Shown piece after piece: positions 55,009-62,979 of a stretch of DNA of 64,000 nt. This DNA comes from Bradyrhizobium sp. ORS 278 (GTDB lineage Bacteria > Pseudomonadota > Alphaproteobacteria > Rhizobiales > Xanthobacteraceae), in NCBI RefSeq assembly GCF_000026145.1, contig NC_009445.1, forward strand, positions 1,798,001 through 1,862,000. The letters run 5' to 3'. Positions within the stretch are counted from its first letter, which is position 1, and each line of letters starts with the position of its first letter. Both the position numbers and the translations under genes were made by a program. The notes under the pieces are model-generated. The model saw nothing but the letters and a program-made list of their open reading frames with translations. It searched no databases and was not told the origin of the DNA.

Positions 55009-55161
55009 GTCGTCCCGGCCTTGAGCCGGGACCCATATCCCCAGGGAGCAGCTTGAGGCAGGCTAATGACTGGCTTTCTGCTCATCACATCCGCTGCGGC
55101 GTGTGGGTCCCGGATCGGCGCCGCACCGCGCTGACGCATGTCACGGCTTGTCCGGGACGAC
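55009..55161. repeat. Dispersed repeat element with GTCGTCCCGG inverted ends, copy B (153 bp)
   Basis: It begins GTCGTCCCGG and ends CCGGGACGAC, like copy A at 30109-30277. The left part GGCCTTGAGCCGGGACCCAT is followed by ATCCCCAGG, matching the CCCATAACCCCAGG of copy A. The interiors are otherwise divergent in length and sequence. It lies in the gene-free stretch before puuD. Confidence 0.75.
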
Positions 55162-55217
55162 GATGAGTAAACATCCGATTCACATCTCAAACAGCGTGGT
55201 CGGGCTATCAGGATGAC

Positions 55218-55640
55218 ATGACATTGCAGCCTCGCGGCGGATGTCGCCCGAGCTCTGCAATCAGTTCGTCCCTCGCAAGAGGAGGGCGCAGGGAATGCCG
55301 GGTGAAGGCCCCACCCATGGCCCGCCTGCAACAAGAAAAGCAGGCGGCAGTCACCACAGGCAAAGCCGGTTCAACCGGCATTCCCTGCGCGATGGTCTTC
55401 ACGCTTATACGCGATCTCCCCGGTGTCCGGCTCGTAGCCACCGTCGCCAGCGGGATCATCCTCACCCGCCGGCTTGGCGCCAGCTTCGGGGCGCCAGGAC
55501 CACGCGACTTCACGTCCGCGCCTTGCCGTTCGTCCGCACGCGGCAAGCATGCTGCGACAATTACGCGGCCACCGCATCCCCGCCTCGCGTGTCGTGACGA
55601 TCGCGCGCAACGCCCCTCCGAGTGAGGCGGGATGTGGGGA
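55218..55640. repeat. Probable long dispersed repeat
   Basis: Translations of this stretch (for example RRECRVKAPPMARLQQEKQ and STGIPCAMVFTLIRDL) resemble spurious peptides that I recall from many Bradyrhizobium and relative annotations, which suggests a multi-copy non-coding sequence. The boundaries are rough. No promoter, ribosome site or domain supports a real gene. Confidence 0.45.
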
Positions 55641-55710
55641 GAAGACCATGAATTCTGAAAAAAAGCAAGTATATTTTCATAATCGGAACCACCTTGCGCG
55701 CTCCGCTGTC

Positions 55711-55848
55711 GTAGGGTGGGCAAAGCGGACGCCCGCAGGGCGGCGGCGTGCCCGCCGTGCATCCGCATCGTCGGTGAGAATGGTGGGCACGGCGCGGGAT
55801 AAAGCGGCGCGTCACGCTGACCTTACGGCGCGCCTTTGCCCACCCTAC
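55711..55848. repeat. 138-bp repeat element with perfect 15-bp inverted ends
   Basis: It starts GTAGGGTGGGCAAAG and ends CTTTGCCCACCCTAC, exact reverse complements. Inside are GGTGGGCACGGCGCG and GCGTGCCCGCCGTGC, which add further pairing. The transcript could fold into one long hairpin. This type is abundant in Bradyrhizobium intergenic DNA and looks like a miniature, non-autonomous element. Confidence 0.75.
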
Positions 55849-55858
55849 GGACTCCGTC

Positions 55859-55877
55859 GTCGTCCCGGGCAAGCCGC
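55859..55877. repeat. Solo half of the GTCGTCCCGG element
   Basis: GTCGTCCCGGGCAAGCCGC is the exact reverse complement of the right end of copy A (30259-30277). No matching second end is found before the puuD stop, so it is a truncated copy. It lies 11 bases after the 138-bp element. Confidence 0.6.
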
Positions 55878-55927
55878 GACGCGCCCTGGCGCAACCATAC
55901 GGCAGAGCAACTGGAGGGCAGACTACT

Positions 55928-57115
55928 CTACTGCCCACCCGCCCAGGCAGCGAGCACCGCACGTTCGTCAGCGGTGATCTCGGTGATGTTGCCGGGCGGC
56001 ATGGCGCTGGACCATGCGGCGTTGCGTGCGATCAGCCGCGCGTTGCGCTGGATGTGCTCGGCATTGTCGAGCAGCACGCCCTTGGGCGCGGTGACGATGC
56101 CGTCCCAGACGGGTTCGGCGGCGTGGCACATGCTGCAGCGGGAGGTCACGATCTCCTCGACCTGTGCGAAGCTCGGCGGTGCGCCGCCAGCGGCTGTCTT
56201 GGCGTCGCGGGGCCCCGCGGCGGACAACAAAAGGATCGCGATCATGCCGGCGCCAGCGACGCCCCAGACCCACCATGGCGACGGGTTGCCCTTGTGGCGC
56301 TCGTTGAAGAAGTGGCGGATCACGGGACCGAGCGCCAGCACGATGGCAACGATGGCCCAGTTGTAGCGGGTGCCGAACAGGAGCGGATAGTGATTGCTGA
56401 TCATCAGCACCACGACCGGCAGCGTGAGATAATTGTTGTGGACCGAGCGCTCCTTGCCGGCCTTGCCGAGCTTGGGATCCGGCGCTTCGTTCGCCAGCAG
56501 CGCGGCCACGATCTTCTTCTGGTTGGGAATGATCACCGTAAACACGTTGGCGACCATGATGGTGCCGATGATCGCGCCGATCTGGTTGAAGGCGCCCCGG
56601 CCGCTCAGCACGTGGGTGAAGGCGAAGGTGAGCGCAACGAGGAAGACGTAGCCGCCGATCGCGAAGGGCAGCTCGTGCTTGGCGAGTCCGCCGCGGCAGG
56701 CCGCCTCGTAGAGCAGCCAGGCCAGCGCCAGCGAGCCGAAGCTGAACAGGCCGGCCTGCAGCGGCGTGAGATCGAGGATCGACTTGTCGACCAGGAACAG
56801 GTCGGCATTGAGATAATACACCACGATCATCAGCACGAAGCCGGACAGCCAGGTGGTGTAGGCCTCCCATTTGAACCAGGTCAATTCGCTCGGCATCTGC
56901 GCCGGCGCCACCAGATATTTGACGATGTGGTAAAAGCCGCCGCCATGCACCTGCCAGGCCTCGCCCATCACGCCCTTCGGCAGGCCGTCGCGCGGCTTCA
57001 GGCTGAGATCGAGCGCGATGAAGTAGAACGAGCTGCCGATCCATGCCACCGCCGCGATCACGTGCAGCCAGCGGAACATCAGGCTCAGCCATTCGGATAT
57101 GATCGAAGCCCACAT
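55928..57115 (-). CDS. puuD: Urate hydroxylase PuuD (membrane urate oxidase with cytochrome c domain)
   Basis: A 395-residue protein. About eight hydrophobic helices occupy residues 1-300 (MFRWLHVIAAVAWIGSSFYFIALD near the N-terminus), followed by a small c-type cytochrome domain with heme site CSMCH near residue 336 and a downstream Met in SSAMPPGNITEIT. PuuD-type enzymes convert urate to 5-hydroxyisourate and send electrons to the respiratory chain instead of making H2O2. The purine permease and xanthine-dehydrogenase-type genes on the same strand support the call. Confidence 0.93.
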   Translation of the reverse strand: MWASIISEWLSLMFRWLHVIAAVAWIGSSFYFIALDLSLKPRDGLPKGVMGEAWQVHGGGFYHIVKYLVAPAQMPSELTWFKWEAYTTWLSGFVLMIVVYYLNADLFLVDKSILDLTPLQAGLFSFGSLALAWLLYEAACRGGLAKHELPFAIGGYVFLVALTFAFTHVLSGRGAFNQIGAIIGTIMVANVFTVIIPNQKKIVAALLANEAPDPKLGKAGKERSVHNNYLTLPVVVLMISNHYPLLFGTRYNWAIVAIVLALGPVIRHFFNERHKGNPSPWWVWGVAGAGMIAILLLSAAGPRDAKTAAGGAPPSFAQVEEIVTSRCSMCHAAEPVWDGIVTAPKGVLLDNAEHIQRNARLIARNAAWSSAMPPGNITEITADERAVLAAWAGGQ

Positions 57116-57260
57116 CGCGCGGTCAACTCCTAAGATGTCTCATCTGAGCACAGAACGCGCAGTCCGCGCAGTGCCAATTCCAACAGCAGGGCGAGTCACA
57201 GTCGTTACTGGGTAACAGTGGCGTTCGTGTCGTGTCGCTGCGGAAGACGGTGCGCTCCTT

Positions 57261-57438
57261 CTCCCCGTTCTTACGGGGAGAGGGTCGGGGTGAGGGGCAG
57301 CCACACGCACCGACCGAGCGGAGAACTCGTCTCGCCCGGATGTCATCTGCGGCGATTCGCGCGGAGGACAGCTCCAGCCACGAACACTTCCCGTGCCGCT
57401 GCCCCTCACCCCAGCCCTCTCCCCGTAGGAACGGGGAG
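57261..57438. repeat. Inverted pair of CTCCCCGT hairpin repeats
   Basis: Left arm: CTCCCCGT-TCTT-ACGGGGAG followed by AGGGTCGGGGTGAGGGGC. Right arm: its reverse complement with about three mismatches, ending CTCCCCGT-AGGA-ACGGGGAG at 57419-57438. Each arm is itself a hairpin and the arms pair over about 40 bp across a 100-bp interior. The element lies in the 424-bp gene-free region between puuD (start at 57115) and the small gene at 57540; nothing else is seen there. Confidence 0.75.
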
Positions 57439-57539
57439 AGGGAGCGCAGCGTCCGCGCGGTTGGACCCTCGTCCGATGCGATGGACATCCGGCATGTGAT
57501 TGCGTTCAATGGGAGCGACAGCAAAGCGAGGCGGTTGTG

Positions 57540-57851
57540 ATGAAGAGATTGAGTCTGATCATCGTGGTAGCGGCTCAGTCTGCTCTGATGCAAGTCGCCA
57601 TGGCGCAGACGTCGCCCGCGCCGAAGCCGGGAGCCATCAAGCGCGGCGATGCCTGCGTGCCGATCGGGCGGACCGAGGACGGCAAGCTGGTCTATTCGAT
57701 GACGTGCGAGAGCATCCCGAAGCCGGTCGCGCCCGTCGCGCCGCAGGCGGCGGCGCAGCCGGCGCCGTCCGCTCCGGCGGCCGAGCCGGAGCCCGAGACC
57801 GAGCGGAGCGGCCTGTTCGGCTGGTCCTACGATCGCCGGCCCAAGCCGTAG
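57540..57851 (+). CDS. Small secreted Pro/Ala-rich protein of unknown function
   Basis: A 103-residue protein with a signal peptide (MKRLSLIIVVAAQSALMQVA, cleavage near AMAQT). The mature part contains RGDACVPIGRTEDGKLVYSMTCES, a short segment with two cysteines that may form a disulfide, followed by a Pro/Ala/Glu linker and SGLFGWSYDRRPKP. GTG one codon upstream is an alternative start. It converges on the permease gene. The function is unknown. Confidence 0.65.
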   Translation: MKRLSLIIVVAAQSALMQVAMAQTSPAPKPGAIKRGDACVPIGRTEDGKLVYSMTCESIPKPVAPVAPQAAAQPAPSAPAAEPEPETERSGLFGWSYDRRPKP

Positions 57852-57868
57852 CGCAGACCTCCGCATCG

Positions 57869-59266
57869 TCACACGTGCTGCGCGGAGGACGCCGCGGCCG
57901 CAGCGTCGGCCTCCGCGGTCTTACCGCTGCCGAGCCCGTTGAAGAACGCGTTCAGCAGCACCGCGACGACGGCGCAGAGCAGGATGCCGGACTCGAGCAG
58001 CGGCTGCAGGTCCTTCGGCAGGTTGTGGAAGAAGCCGGGCGCCGCGAGCGGAATCATGCCGAAGCCGACTGCGATCGCGACGATGAACAAGTTGAAGCGG
58101 TTGGTCTTGAAGTCGACGGTGGCGAGGATGCGCGCGCCGGTCGCCGCCACCATGCCGAACATCACGAGGCCGGCGCCGCCGAGCACGACCTGCGGCACGG
58201 CTTCGACCAGCGCGGCCATCTTCGGCAGCAGGCCGAGCAGCAGCATGATGGCGCCGCCGGTGATCGTGACCCAGCGCGTGCGCACGCCGGTGACCGAGAC
58301 AAGGCCGACATTCTGCGAGAACGACGTATAGGGAAAGGTGTTGAAGAGGCCGCCGAGCAGCGTGCCGACGCCGTCGGCGCGCAGGCCGCGCGACAGCGCC
58401 TCGCGATCGACGGTCTTGCCGGTCATCTCGCCGAGGGCGAGGAACATGCCGAGCGACTCGATCATCACCACGATCATGACGATGCACATCGTCGCGATCG
58501 GCACCGGCGAGAATTGCGGGATGCCGAACTTGAAGGGAAACACCAGCGCGCCCCACGGCGCCGCGGCGACCTTGTCGAAATGCATCACGCCGAGCACGGT
58601 CGCGACCACCGCGCCGGCGATAATGCCGAGCAGCACCGAGACGTTGGCGACGAAGCCGGTGCCCCATTTGATCAGGCCGAGGATGAACAGCAGCACGAAC
58701 AGCGCGATGCCGAGGCCCTGCAGCTGGCCATAGTCGGGATTGGGAAACGCGCCACGCGCGCCGTCGACGACCTTGGTGATCGTCGGCAGGCCGCCGCCGG
58801 CCCAGTTGATGCCGACGCGCATCAGCGAGATGCCGATGATCAGGATGATGGTGCCGGTCACGACAGGCGGAAACAGCGGCAGCAGCCGGCTGATGAAGGG
58901 GGCGACGATGATGCCGAAGAGGCCAGCGGCGATCACCGAGCCATAGATGCCGAGCAGGCCGATTTCGGGCGAGGCGGCCATCGACAGCATCGGGCCAACG
59001 GAGGCGAAGGTGACGCCCATCATGACCGGCAGGCGGATGCCGACGCCGGGGAAGCCGATACATTGCACCAGCGTGGCGAGGCCGCAGGCGAACAGGTCGG
59101 CGCTGATCAGGAAGGCGACATCTTCCGGCGGCAGCTTCAGGGCGCGGCCGATGATCAGCGGCACGGCAACCGCGCCCGCATACATCACCAGCACGTGCTG
59201 CAGCCCGAGCGCCAGCAGCTTCGGCACGGGCAGCATCTCGTCGACCGGATGAACGTCGTTGCTCAT
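57869..59266 (-). CDS. NCS2/NAT-family purine (urate/xanthine) permease
   Basis: A 465-residue permease with 12-14 hydrophobic helices. The conserved TM1 histidine is in LQHVLVMYAG, and the NAT signature QNVGLVSVTG is near residue 315. Members of this subgroup carry xanthine or urate with protons. The ATG at 59266 is preceded by a G-rich ribosome site in the bases just upstream. It lies 34 bp after the xanthine-dehydrogenase-type gene on the same strand, consistent with uptake of its substrate or product. Confidence 0.93.
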   Translation of the reverse strand: MSNDVHPVDEMLPVPKLLALGLQHVLVMYAGAVAVPLIIGRALKLPPEDVAFLISADLFACGLATLVQCIGFPGVGIRLPVMMGVTFASVGPMLSMAASPEIGLLGIYGSVIAAGLFGIIVAPFISRLLPLFPPVVTGTIILIIGISLMRVGINWAGGGLPTITKVVDGARGAFPNPDYGQLQGLGIALFVLLFILGLIKWGTGFVANVSVLLGIIAGAVVATVLGVMHFDKVAAAPWGALVFPFKFGIPQFSPVPIATMCIVMIVVMIESLGMFLALGEMTGKTVDREALSRGLRADGVGTLLGGLFNTFPYTSFSQNVGLVSVTGVRTRWVTITGGAIMLLLGLLPKMAALVEAVPQVVLGGAGLVMFGMVAATGARILATVDFKTNRFNLFIVAIAVGFGMIPLAAPGFFHNLPKDLQPLLESGILLCAVVAVLLNAFFNGLGSGKTAEADAAAAASSAQHV

Positions 59267-59300
59267 TTCATGTCCCCCCCGCACGGTCCCCACAATGATC

Positions 59301-62015
59301 TCACGCCCCGAACCTCTCCTGCAGCTGTGGAAACAGCCGGTCCGGCTTGAACGGCACCGCCGTGAAGCGGATGCCGGTCGCGGCGCGCAGTGCATTGCCA
59401 AGCGCGGCGGCCACCGGATTATAGGGGCTCTCGCTCATCGACTTCGCCCCCAGCGGGCCGATGGCGTCGGTGGTCTCCGCGAACAGAACCTCGGTGCGCG
59501 GCACGTCGGCATAGGACGGCAGATGATAGTCGCGGAAGCGCGGATTGATCACCCGGCCGTCCTCGTCGATCACGACCTCCTCGTACAGCGCGGCGCCGAG
59601 CGATTGCGCGACGCCGCCTTCGATCTGGCCACGGCACTGCATCGGATTGGCGACGCGGCCGGCATCCGCGGCCTGCACGCTCTTGAGGATCCTGACCACG
59701 CCGGTGTGCGTGTTCACGGCGACGCGAAAGCCCTGCACGTTGAACGCGACCGAGCGCGGTGTGCCCTGCGAGCTGCCGGTCGCCGTCAGCGGTGCTGCGC
59801 TGACGCTGGCGATGCTGGCGAAGGAGAGCCGCTGCGCGCCGCAACTGATCGCATCATCGGCGATCCGGCACGCGCCTGCATCCACGTTCCAGCGATCTGC
59901 CGCAAAGCGCTTGAGCCTATCGGAGAGCGCCTCGGCCGCGGCCTGAGTCGCGCGGCCGGCGACGAAGGTGCCGGTCGAGCCGTAGGCGCCGGTGTCGTGT
60001 CCGCCATGCGCGGTGTCGGACTGTTTGAGGGTGATGCGGTCGACGGTGGTCCCCAGCACGGTCGCGGCGATCTGGAGGTGGACGGTGCTGGTGCCGTTGC
60101 CGAACTCGGCGGTGCCGACCGTCAGCGTGAAGCCGCCATCGTCGCGCAAGGTGATGGTCGCATCGGCGAAATGGCCGTCGGGCGGCACGGTGTCGATCAT
60201 CGTCAGCGCGATGCCGTCGCCGGTGCGCCATTCGGCCGGCAGATCCGGCGTCGGCGTCGGCTCGGCCATCGCGCGCTCGACAAGATCGAGGCACTGGTCA
60301 AGCCCGTAGGAGCCGTACAGCACGTCGCTGTGCTCCGCGCCCGGCGGCGCCAGCATCGGATCGCCGGGCCTGACGATGTTGCGGCGGCGTATCTCGAACG
60401 GATCGATGCCGAGCTGGCTCGCGAGCTCGTCGATCGCCGCCTCCACGGCGAAGGTGGTCTGCGGCAGGCCGTAGCCGCGGAAGGCGCCCGCGGGCACCGT
60501 GTTGGTGTAGGCTGCGACCGCGTCGACCTTCTTGTTCGGGCAATTGTAGACCGAGATCGACTCGCCGCAGGCATGGAACAGCACGGGACCGGCGTGGTTG
60601 CCATAGGCGCCGGTGTTGGAGAGCACGTCGAGCTGCAGCGCCGTCAGTCTGCCGTCCTTGTCGGCGCCGGCCTTGACGGTGACGCGCATCGGATGCCGCG
60701 TCGAGGTGGCGATGAACTGCTCCTCGCGGGTGAATTCGAGCTTCACCGGCCGCTTCGTCTTCAGCGCCGCGAGCGCCAGGATGTCCTCGACGAACATCTC
60801 CTGCTTGCCGCCGAAGCCGCCGCCGACGCGCTCGCAGAACACGCGCACCTTGTCGGACGCGAGGTCGAAGATCTCGGCGAGCGCGCGCCGCGTCAGGAAC
60901 GGCACCTGCGTGCTCGAGCGGACCGTGAGCACGCCGTCATCATCCAGCCAGGCGAGGCCGCCATGCGTCTCGAGCGCCGCGTGCTGAACGCGCTGCGTCG
61001 TGAACGTGCCTTCATAGGTCACGGCGGCGGTGGCGAGGGCGGCGGCGACGTCGCCGAACTCGCCATGGGTCTCGGCGACGATGTTGCGGCTGACGTTGGC
61101 GATGCGATGCTCGCTGCCGCGGCCGGCATGAATGACCGGCGCGCCTTCGGCGATCGCCTCGGCCGGATCGACCACGGCAGGCAGGATCTCGTAGTCGACG
61201 ACGAGGCTCCGGCAGGCTTCCTCGGCCGCGGCTTCGCTCTCGGCGACGACAGCGGCGACCTTCTGGCCGATGAAGCGGACGGTGTCGTCGAGCACGCGGA
61301 TGTCGGCCGGATCCATCCAGGCCTGCTCGTGGCGCGCGGTCGAGAACAGCACGGCCGGCGCGTCCTCATGCGTCAGCACCGCATGCACGCCGGGCACGGC
61401 GAGCGCCGCCGTCTTGTCGATGCTCCTGATGCGCGCATGGGCATGCGGCGAGCGGACGAGCTTGACATGAAGCAGGCCCTCGATCGCCGTATCGAACGTG
61501 TAGCGCGCCTGGCCGCGCACCAATTCGGGGCCCGCGGGTGCTGGCAGGCTGCGGCCGAAGGCTTCGCCGGCCGCCACGTCCTCGACATGAGAACGGCCGA
61601 GCAGCGCGTCCTCGATCGCGCGATAGCCGGTGCAGCGGCACAGATTGCCCTTGAGCGCCGCGCCGAGATCCTTCTTCTGCGCCTGGTTCAGCGAGGCGCA
61701 GGTGACGATCATGCCGGCGGTGCAGAAGCCGCATTGAAACGCCTGCGCGTCGAGAAACGCCTGCTGCATGGGGTGCAGGCCGTCGTCACTCGCGAGGCCT
61801 TCGATGGTCGTGACCGCCTTGCCGTCGGCGCGGAACGCCGGGATCAGGCAGCTGTGCACCGGCTCGCCGTCGAGCAGCACGGTGCAGGCGCCGCAATCGC
61901 CGGCGTCGCAGCCCTTCTTGACGCCGAAATGGCCGGTGTCGCGCAGGAACGTGCGCAGGCACTGCCCCGGGCGGGGCGCGGCATCGACCGCCTTGCCATC
62001 GACGATCACGCTCAT
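59301..62015 (-). CDS. Xanthine-dehydrogenase-type molybdoenzyme, fused 2Fe-2S and Mo-cofactor subunits
   Basis: A 904-residue fusion. Residues 1-155 form the two-cluster [2Fe-2S] domain (CDAGDCGACTVLLDGEPVHSC; CGFCTAG and GNLCRCTGYR). Residues about 160-900 form the Mo-cofactor domain, with the Gly-rich loop GGGFGGKQEMFVEDI and a candidate catalytic Glu in GAKSMSESPYNP near the C-terminus. The FAD domain is on a separate gene (62012-62839) overlapping by 4 bp. With puuD, a purine permease and a deaminase nearby, hypoxanthine/xanthine oxidation to urate is the likely role; another hydroxylase of N-heterocycles remains possible. Confidence 0.9.
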   Translation of the reverse strand: MSVIVDGKAVDAAPRPGQCLRTFLRDTGHFGVKKGCDAGDCGACTVLLDGEPVHSCLIPAFRADGKAVTTIEGLASDDGLHPMQQAFLDAQAFQCGFCTAGMIVTCASLNQAQKKDLGAALKGNLCRCTGYRAIEDALLGRSHVEDVAAGEAFGRSLPAPAGPELVRGQARYTFDTAIEGLLHVKLVRSPHAHARIRSIDKTAALAVPGVHAVLTHEDAPAVLFSTARHEQAWMDPADIRVLDDTVRFIGQKVAAVVAESEAAAEEACRSLVVDYEILPAVVDPAEAIAEGAPVIHAGRGSEHRIANVSRNIVAETHGEFGDVAAALATAAVTYEGTFTTQRVQHAALETHGGLAWLDDDGVLTVRSSTQVPFLTRRALAEIFDLASDKVRVFCERVGGGFGGKQEMFVEDILALAALKTKRPVKLEFTREEQFIATSTRHPMRVTVKAGADKDGRLTALQLDVLSNTGAYGNHAGPVLFHACGESISVYNCPNKKVDAVAAYTNTVPAGAFRGYGLPQTTFAVEAAIDELASQLGIDPFEIRRRNIVRPGDPMLAPPGAEHSDVLYGSYGLDQCLDLVERAMAEPTPTPDLPAEWRTGDGIALTMIDTVPPDGHFADATITLRDDGGFTLTVGTAEFGNGTSTVHLQIAATVLGTTVDRITLKQSDTAHGGHDTGAYGSTGTFVAGRATQAAAEALSDRLKRFAADRWNVDAGACRIADDAISCGAQRLSFASIASVSAAPLTATGSSQGTPRSVAFNVQGFRVAVNTHTGVVRILKSVQAADAGRVANPMQCRGQIEGGVAQSLGAALYEEVVIDEDGRVINPRFRDYHLPSYADVPRTEVLFAETTDAIGPLGAKSMSESPYNPVAAALGNALRAATGIRFTAVPFKPDRLFPQLQERFGA

Positions 62016-62839
62016 GGCCTGATGCCGCCTGCGAGCTCGGCGCGGATCTCCTCGGCGAGACGCAAGGTCATCGCTTTGCGCCAGGCAGGCTTGCCATGGA
62101 CGTCGTCATGATAGAGCGCATCTGGAATATCGCTGAGGACGCCCGCGCGCAGCGCGACCGCGTCGACCATCGTGGCAAAGCGGAGCTGCAACGGCTTCAC
62201 CGTTGATCCGGTAACCGTGAGCAGCAGGTCGCCGTCGCGGCCGGCCGTGCCGATCAGCAGCGCGCCGGAGCGGCCGACCGGCGTCAGCGCGATCTGGCGA
62301 AAGGCGGTGCGGCGCCTCAAAGCGGCGAGCGGCACGTCGATCTGCCGCAGCAGGTCGCCGGGCGCGAGCACGTTGCGGTTGTTGCCGGTGACGAAGTCGG
62401 CAACTGCGACGCGCTGCTCGCTGCCGTCAGTTTTCCAGATCGTGCAGACGCCTTCGAGCGCGGCGAGCAGCGAGATCATCGGCCCGGCCGGCAGCGACAT
62501 GCAGAGATTGCCGCCGACGGTCGCCGTCTTCCAGATCTTGAACGACGCCAGGAACGCGCGGCAGCATTGGTCGATCAGCGGCGCCGCGATCCAGTCGGCC
62601 GGGCATGGCAGCTCATCGAGCTCGGCGACGCTGCAGGTCGCGGCGATGGTCAGGCCGTGATCGCCGATTGCGAGTGCAGGCCAGGCGAGATCGCTGAGAT
62701 CGATCAGCCGCGACAGCTGCGTCTGCGGCTCGGAGAACAGCCAGGTGCCGCCAGCCAGCCAGGCATCGCCTGCCTTCCAGCTGGGCAGCTCCGCCCGCGT
62801 TCTCGGGCGCACGACCTCGGTAATGGTGTTCAGGTCCAT
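62012..62839 (-). CDS. Xanthine-dehydrogenase-type enzyme, FAD-binding subunit
   Basis: A 275-residue CoxM/XdhA-like FAD subunit. The FAD motif AGGTWLFSEP is near residue 29 and the family motif TATVGGNLCMSLPAGP near residue 108. ATG at 62839 or GTG at 62845 may be the start. The stop overlaps the fused subunit gene, so the two make one enzyme with the order FAD gene first. It is divergent from the deaminase gene across 140 bp. Confidence 0.9.
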   Translation of the reverse strand: MDLNTITEVVRPRTRAELPSWKAGDAWLAGGTWLFSEPQTQLSRLIDLSDLAWPALAIGDHGLTIAATCSVAELDELPCPADWIAAPLIDQCCRAFLASFKIWKTATVGGNLCMSLPAGPMISLLAALEGVCTIWKTDGSEQRVAVADFVTGNNRNVLAPGDLLRQIDVPLAALRRRTAFRQIALTPVGRSGALLIGTAGRDGDLLLTVTGSTVKPLQLRFATMVDAVALRAGVLSDIPDALYHDDVHGKPAWRKAMTLRLAEEIRAELAGGIRP

Positions 62840-62881
62840 GGTCACGCAAGCTCAATGACGACGCCGGTCGCCGGTGAAATC

Positions 62882-62938
62882 CTTGCAAGACCGGCGCCAA
62901 CTGGCAATAGGATGCGTTGGCCTTTGGCTTGCAAGCCA
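62882..62938. promoter_or_regulatory. Paired CTTGCAAG sites in the divergent purine-gene promoter region
   Basis: CTTGCAAG occurs at 62882-62889 and again at 62928-62935, the second inside the perfect 14-bp palindrome TGGCTTGCAAGCCA (62925-62938). The start-to-start distance is 46 bp. The sites lie between the FAD-subunit gene (-) and the deaminase gene (+), where a shared purine-responsive regulator would bind. No regulator gene is visible within the window. Confidence 0.5.
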
Positions 62939-62979
62939 TCCGCAAGCGCGAAAGCCCCCAGCAGCGAGACGAGACCGCC

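Larger units (their letters stand above)
54716..55927. other. 1.2-kb gene-free stretch composed of dispersed repeats
   Basis: No open frame here has recognisable homology, start context or coupling to neighbours. It contains repeat copy B (55009-55161), a probable longer dispersed repeat (about 55218-55640), a 138-bp inverted-end element (55711-55848) and a solo half-element (55859-55877). The short frames that cross these repeats are low-complexity Arg/Pro/Ser-rich artefacts. The first 290 bases (54716-55008) hold only a possible repeat fragment (GCTAACAACT near 54868, also inside copy A). Confidence 0.7.

Noticed and set aside
55218..55625. A 135-codon open frame in the gene-free stretch
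   Set aside because: Its peptide looks like translated dispersed repeat, with overlapping frames equally open and no start signal.
57123..57872. A 249-codon minus-strand frame upstream of puuD
   Set aside because: It reads through the inverted hairpin repeat and antisense to the small secreted gene, with no coherent domain.
59259..62111. A 950-codon plus-strand frame opposite the fused Mo enzyme
   Set aside because: The minus-strand protein has intact iron-sulfur and Mo-cofactor motifs; the plus frame is composition-driven.
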